A stretch of DNA of 7,158 bases from Actinomycetes bacterium (GTDB lineage Bacteria > Actinomycetota > Actinomycetes > Actinomycetales > Cellulomonadaceae): positions 1-7,158 of the forward strand of contig JAEXEM010000097.1 in the NCBI GenBank assembly GCA_023401045.1. Direction: 5' to 3'. Numbering within the stretch: the stretch's first letter is position 1; the number at the start of each line of letters is the position of its first letter. Below, piece after piece: positions 5,420 through 7,158 of the stretch. Under the pieces are notes generated by a model. The model was not told where the DNA came from, did not search any database, and saw only the letters and a list, made by a program, of their open reading frames with translations. Both the position numbers and the translations under genes were made by a program.

Positions 5420-6088
5420 ATGACGGGGGACACCTGGGACCTCGTCGTCTCGTCGATCGGGCCGCTGCTGTCCGGGGCGGTCCGCGGCACGATCCCGCTG
5501 TCGCTGCTGTCGTTCGCCTTCGGGCTGGTCCTCGCGCTGCTCGTCGCGCTCGCGCGGCTCTCGTCCAACCGCGTCGTGTCGGGGCTGGCGCGGGCGTACG
5601 TGTCGCTCATCCGCGGCACGCCGCTGCTCGTCCAGCTCTTCCTCATCTTCTACGCGCTGCCGTCGGTCGGCGTCGTCATCGACCCGTTCCCGTCGGCCGT
5701 CGTCGCGTTCACGCTCAACGTCGGCGGCTATGCGGCGGAGACCATCCGCGCCGCGATCCTCTCGGTGCCGCGCGGGCAGTGGGAGGCGGCGGCGACGATC
5801 GGCTACGACCGGACCCTCACGCTGCAGCGGGTGGTGCTGCCGCAGGCGGTGCGCGTCGCGGTGCCGCCGCTGTCGAACACCTTCATCTCGCTCGTCAAGG
5901 ACACGTCGCTCGCCTCGACGATCATGGTGACGGAGCTGCTGCGCAAGGCGCAGGAGATCGCGGCGCCGACGTACGAGTTCATGGCGCTGTACTCGCTGGC
6001 GGCCGCGATCTACTGGCTCATCTGCCTCGTCCTGTCGGCCCTGCAGGCGCGGCTCGAGCGCCGGCTCGACCGCTACGTGGCGCACTGA
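5420..6088 (+). CDS. tcyB: Cystine/polar amino-acid ABC importer, permease
   Basis: The 222-residue inner-membrane protein is of the HisM/YecS/TcyB type. It is hydrophobic, with likely membrane spans near residues 18-45, 58-84, 88-112, 148-172 and 187-208. [20 protein letters not shown] (62-81) is characteristic of polar amino-acid permeases. The cytoplasmic EAA loop, [20 protein letters not shown] (122-141), docks with the ATPase. A single permease gene is present, so the channel is expected to be a homodimer. ATG at 5420 is preceded by GGGGA at 5410-5414, a modest Shine-Dalgarno, 31 bases after the binding-protein stop. The ATPase gene follows 11 bases downstream, consistent with one transcript. 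The cystine assignment rests on the binding protein and the leader. Confidence 0.9.
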   Translation: MTGDTWDLVVSSIGPLLSGAVRGTIPLSLLSFAFGLVLALLVALARLSSNRVVSGLARAYVSLIRGTPLLVQLFLIFYALPSVGVVIDPFPSAVVAFTLNVGGYAAETIRAAILSVPRGQWEAAATIGYDRTLTLQRVVLPQAVRVAVPPLSNTFISLVKDTSLASTIMVTELLRKAQEIAAPTYEFMALYSLAAAIYWLICLVLSALQARLERRLDRYVAH

Positions 6089-6099
6089 GGGAGCACCCG

Positions 6100-6867
6100 A
6101 TGACGACGAACCTCACGCGCCCGCTCGTCGAGGCCACCGGCCTGACGAAGTCCTTCGGCGACCTCCACGTGCTGCGCGGCATCGACCTGCGCGTCGCCCC
6201 CGGCAGCGTCACCGTGCTCATCGGCCCCTCCGGCTCGGGCAAGACGACCCTGCTGCGCTGCCTCAACGCCCTCACCGTCGCCGACGCCGGGACGGTCCGC
6301 GTCGACGACGTCACGCTCGACCTCGCCCGTCGCCCGTCGCGCGGTGACCTGCGGCGCCTGCGGGCGACGTCCGGGATGGTCTTCCAGTCCCACGAGCTGT
6401 TCCCGCACCGGACCGCGCTGCAGAACGTCACCGAGGGCCCGCGGTACGCCCAGCGCCGCCCCACGGCCGAGGTGACGGCCGAGGCGGTCGCACTGCTCGC
6501 CAAGGTGGGCCTGGCCGACAAGGCCGACGCGTACCCGCACGAGCTGTCCGGCGGTCAGCAGCAGCGCGTCGGCATCGCCCGGGCGCTCGCGCTGCGCCCC
6601 CGGCTGCTGCTCTTCGACGAGCCGACGTCCGCGCTCGACCCGGAGACGGTGGGCGAGGTGCTCGCGGTCATGCGTGACCTCGCCGCGGAGGGCTGGACGA
6701 TGGTCGTCGTCACCCACGAGATCCGGTTCGCCCAGCAGGTCGCCGACCACGTCGTCTTCATGGACGGCGGTGTCGTCGTCGAGGAGGGACGGCCGGACGA
6801 GGTGCTCGTCGCACCGCGCGAGGAGCGCACCCGGCGGTTCCTCCAGCGGATCCTCGACCCGCTCTGA
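6100..6867 (+). CDS. tcyC: Cystine/polar amino-acid ABC importer, ATP-binding subunit
   Basis: The 255-residue cytoplasmic ATPase energises the importer and has the full set of ABC motifs. Walker A is GPSGSGKTT (42-50), the Q-loop Gln is at 96 in [10 protein letters not shown], the signature is LSGGQQQR (149-156), Walker B is LLLFDEP (169-175), the D-loop is SALD (177-180), and the switch His is at 206 in VTHE. Size and order match GlnQ/HisP/YecC. In [10 protein letters not shown], Ser-His replaces the more usual Gln-Phe or Gln-His after the Q-loop Gln, a minor variation. ATG at 6100 has GAGGGAG (6087-6093) 6 bases upstream, overlapping the permease stop codon, so translation is probably coupled. 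The frame is open further upstream into the permease gene, but that part is a shadow. Confidence 0.95.
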   Translation: MTTNLTRPLVEATGLTKSFGDLHVLRGIDLRVAPGSVTVLIGPSGSGKTTLLRCLNALTVADAGTVRVDDVTLDLARRPSRGDLRRLRATSGMVFQSHELFPHRTALQNVTEGPRYAQRRPTAEVTAEAVALLAKVGLADKADAYPHELSGGQQQRVGIARALALRPRLLLFDEPTSALDPETVGEVLAVMRDLAAEGWTMVVVTHEIRFAQQVADHVVFMDGGVVVEEGRPDEVLVAPREERTRRFLQRILDPL

Positions 6868-6870
6868 GCC

Positions 6871-7158
6871 TCAGCCCGCCGGCGGTGCGGTGCCCACCGG
6901 CGTCGGTGCGTCGGTGGCGTCGGTGCCACGGCGCGGGGGCAGCGGGTCCGGCGCGACGTCCGCGGCGCGCACCGAGACCACGTGCAGCAGCGCCTCGAGC
7001 GGACCCCGTCCGAGCGCGGCGTGCCACACCCAGCACAGTGCGACCGTGACGAGGAGGAACGTCACCCAGCCGCCGGTCGTCGCCCCGTAGACGACCTCCG
7101 GCCCGAGGGCGGCGAGCGCGACGAGCTGCCCGGTGTACGCCGTGAGCGCGAGCGCGCC
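6871..7158 (-). CDS. DUF418/YeiB-like membrane protein, C-terminal part
   Basis: On the minus strand the frame is open from the window edge at 7158 to TGA at 6871-6873, giving the last 95 residues. The visible part reads LALTAYTGQLVALAALG, then GWVTFLLVTVALCWVW and the motif LGRGPLEALLH, followed by a Pro/Thr/Asp-rich polar tail of about 35 residues. The aromatic/hydrophobic segment followed by GRGPLExLL is typical of the end of actinobacterial DUF418 (YeiB-type) multi-spanning proteins, whose function is not established. The gene starts outside the window. A GTG at 7063-7065 opens a 64-codon ORF but lies inside this conserved region and is not a credible start. It converges with the ABC ATPase gene, with 3 bases between stop codons and no obvious terminator. 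Confidence 0.68.
   Translation of the reverse strand, partial: GALALTAYTGQLVALAALGPEVVYGATTGGWVTFLLVTVALCWVWHAALGRGPLEALLHVVSVRAADVAPDPLPPRRGTDATDAPTPVGTAPPAG
6901..6925. repeat. Short tandem repeat CGTCGGTG x3
   Basis: CGTCGGTG occurs at 6901-6908, 6909-6916 and, after one extra G, at 6918-6925. It falls in the polar C-terminal tail of the DUF418-like protein and encodes part of its Thr/Asp/Ala/Pro-rich sequence. It is probably low-complexity drift in an unconstrained tail. Confidence 0.5.

Noticed and set aside
5779..6099. Upstream extension of the ABC ATPase frame into the permease gene
   Set aside because: The extension is Arg/Ala/Gly low complexity and overlaps the conserved EAA loop region of the permease. 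ATG at 6100 has a proper Shine-Dalgarno and matches the family length.
6868..6900. Terminator after the importer ATPase (CCGCCGGCGG at 6876-6885 and CGGTGCCCACCG nearby)
   Set aside because: These are palindromes without usable loops and lie inside the coding end of the convergent DUF418-like gene; no T-run follows.

Overview
The window is very GC-rich. Third codon positions are almost all G or C, several genes start with GTG, and promoters look like TAnnnT boxes placed 6-7 bases before a start codon. This fits a high-GC actinobacterium. A Cellulomonas-like member of the Micrococcales is a reasonable guess from the gene families, but it is an inference, not a proof.

Layout. (1) Positions 1-2724, plus strand: the 3' end of an alpha/beta-hydrolase (esterase type), then a complete intracellular GH127/GH146-type beta-L-arabinofuranosidase with Cys-based catalytic and zinc motifs. 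The pair looks like part of a plant-polysaccharide (arabinan or arabinoside) utilisation locus. (2) Positions 2750-3652, minus strand: a conserved actinobacterial protein usually named 3-methyladenine DNA glycosylase. It converges on the arabinofuranosidase gene across an inverted repeat that contains both stop codons. (3) Positions 3712-4356, plus strand: a divergent PdxH-like flavin oxidase (pyridoxamine/pyridoxine 5'-phosphate oxidase family). (4) Positions 4365-6867, plus strand: an amino-acid ABC importer operon (lipoprotein binding protein, permease, ATPase). Its binding protein resembles cystine-binding FliY/TcyA proteins. (5) Positions 6871-7158, minus strand: the C-terminal end of a DUF418/YeiB-like membrane protein.

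The most interesting element is the 249-base leader before the importer. It carries an extended -10 promoter (TGCTAGGGT) placed for a leaderless transcript. The ATG 8 bases downstream opens a 21-codon ORF whose last nine residues are CRRRRCRCR. All three Cys codons are TGT, while all 22 Cys codons in the other genes here are TGC. Hairpins that exclude one another lie between this small ORF and the ribosome binding site of the binding-protein gene. I read it as a cysteine-responsive leader-peptide attenuator controlling a cystine importer. The logic is like that of the polycysteine leaderless uORFs described in mycobacteria, but with a Cys/Arg mixed tail. This also supports cystine/cysteine as the importer's substrate, independently of protein similarity.

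No rRNA, tRNA, CRISPR array, insertion sequence or phage gene is visible.
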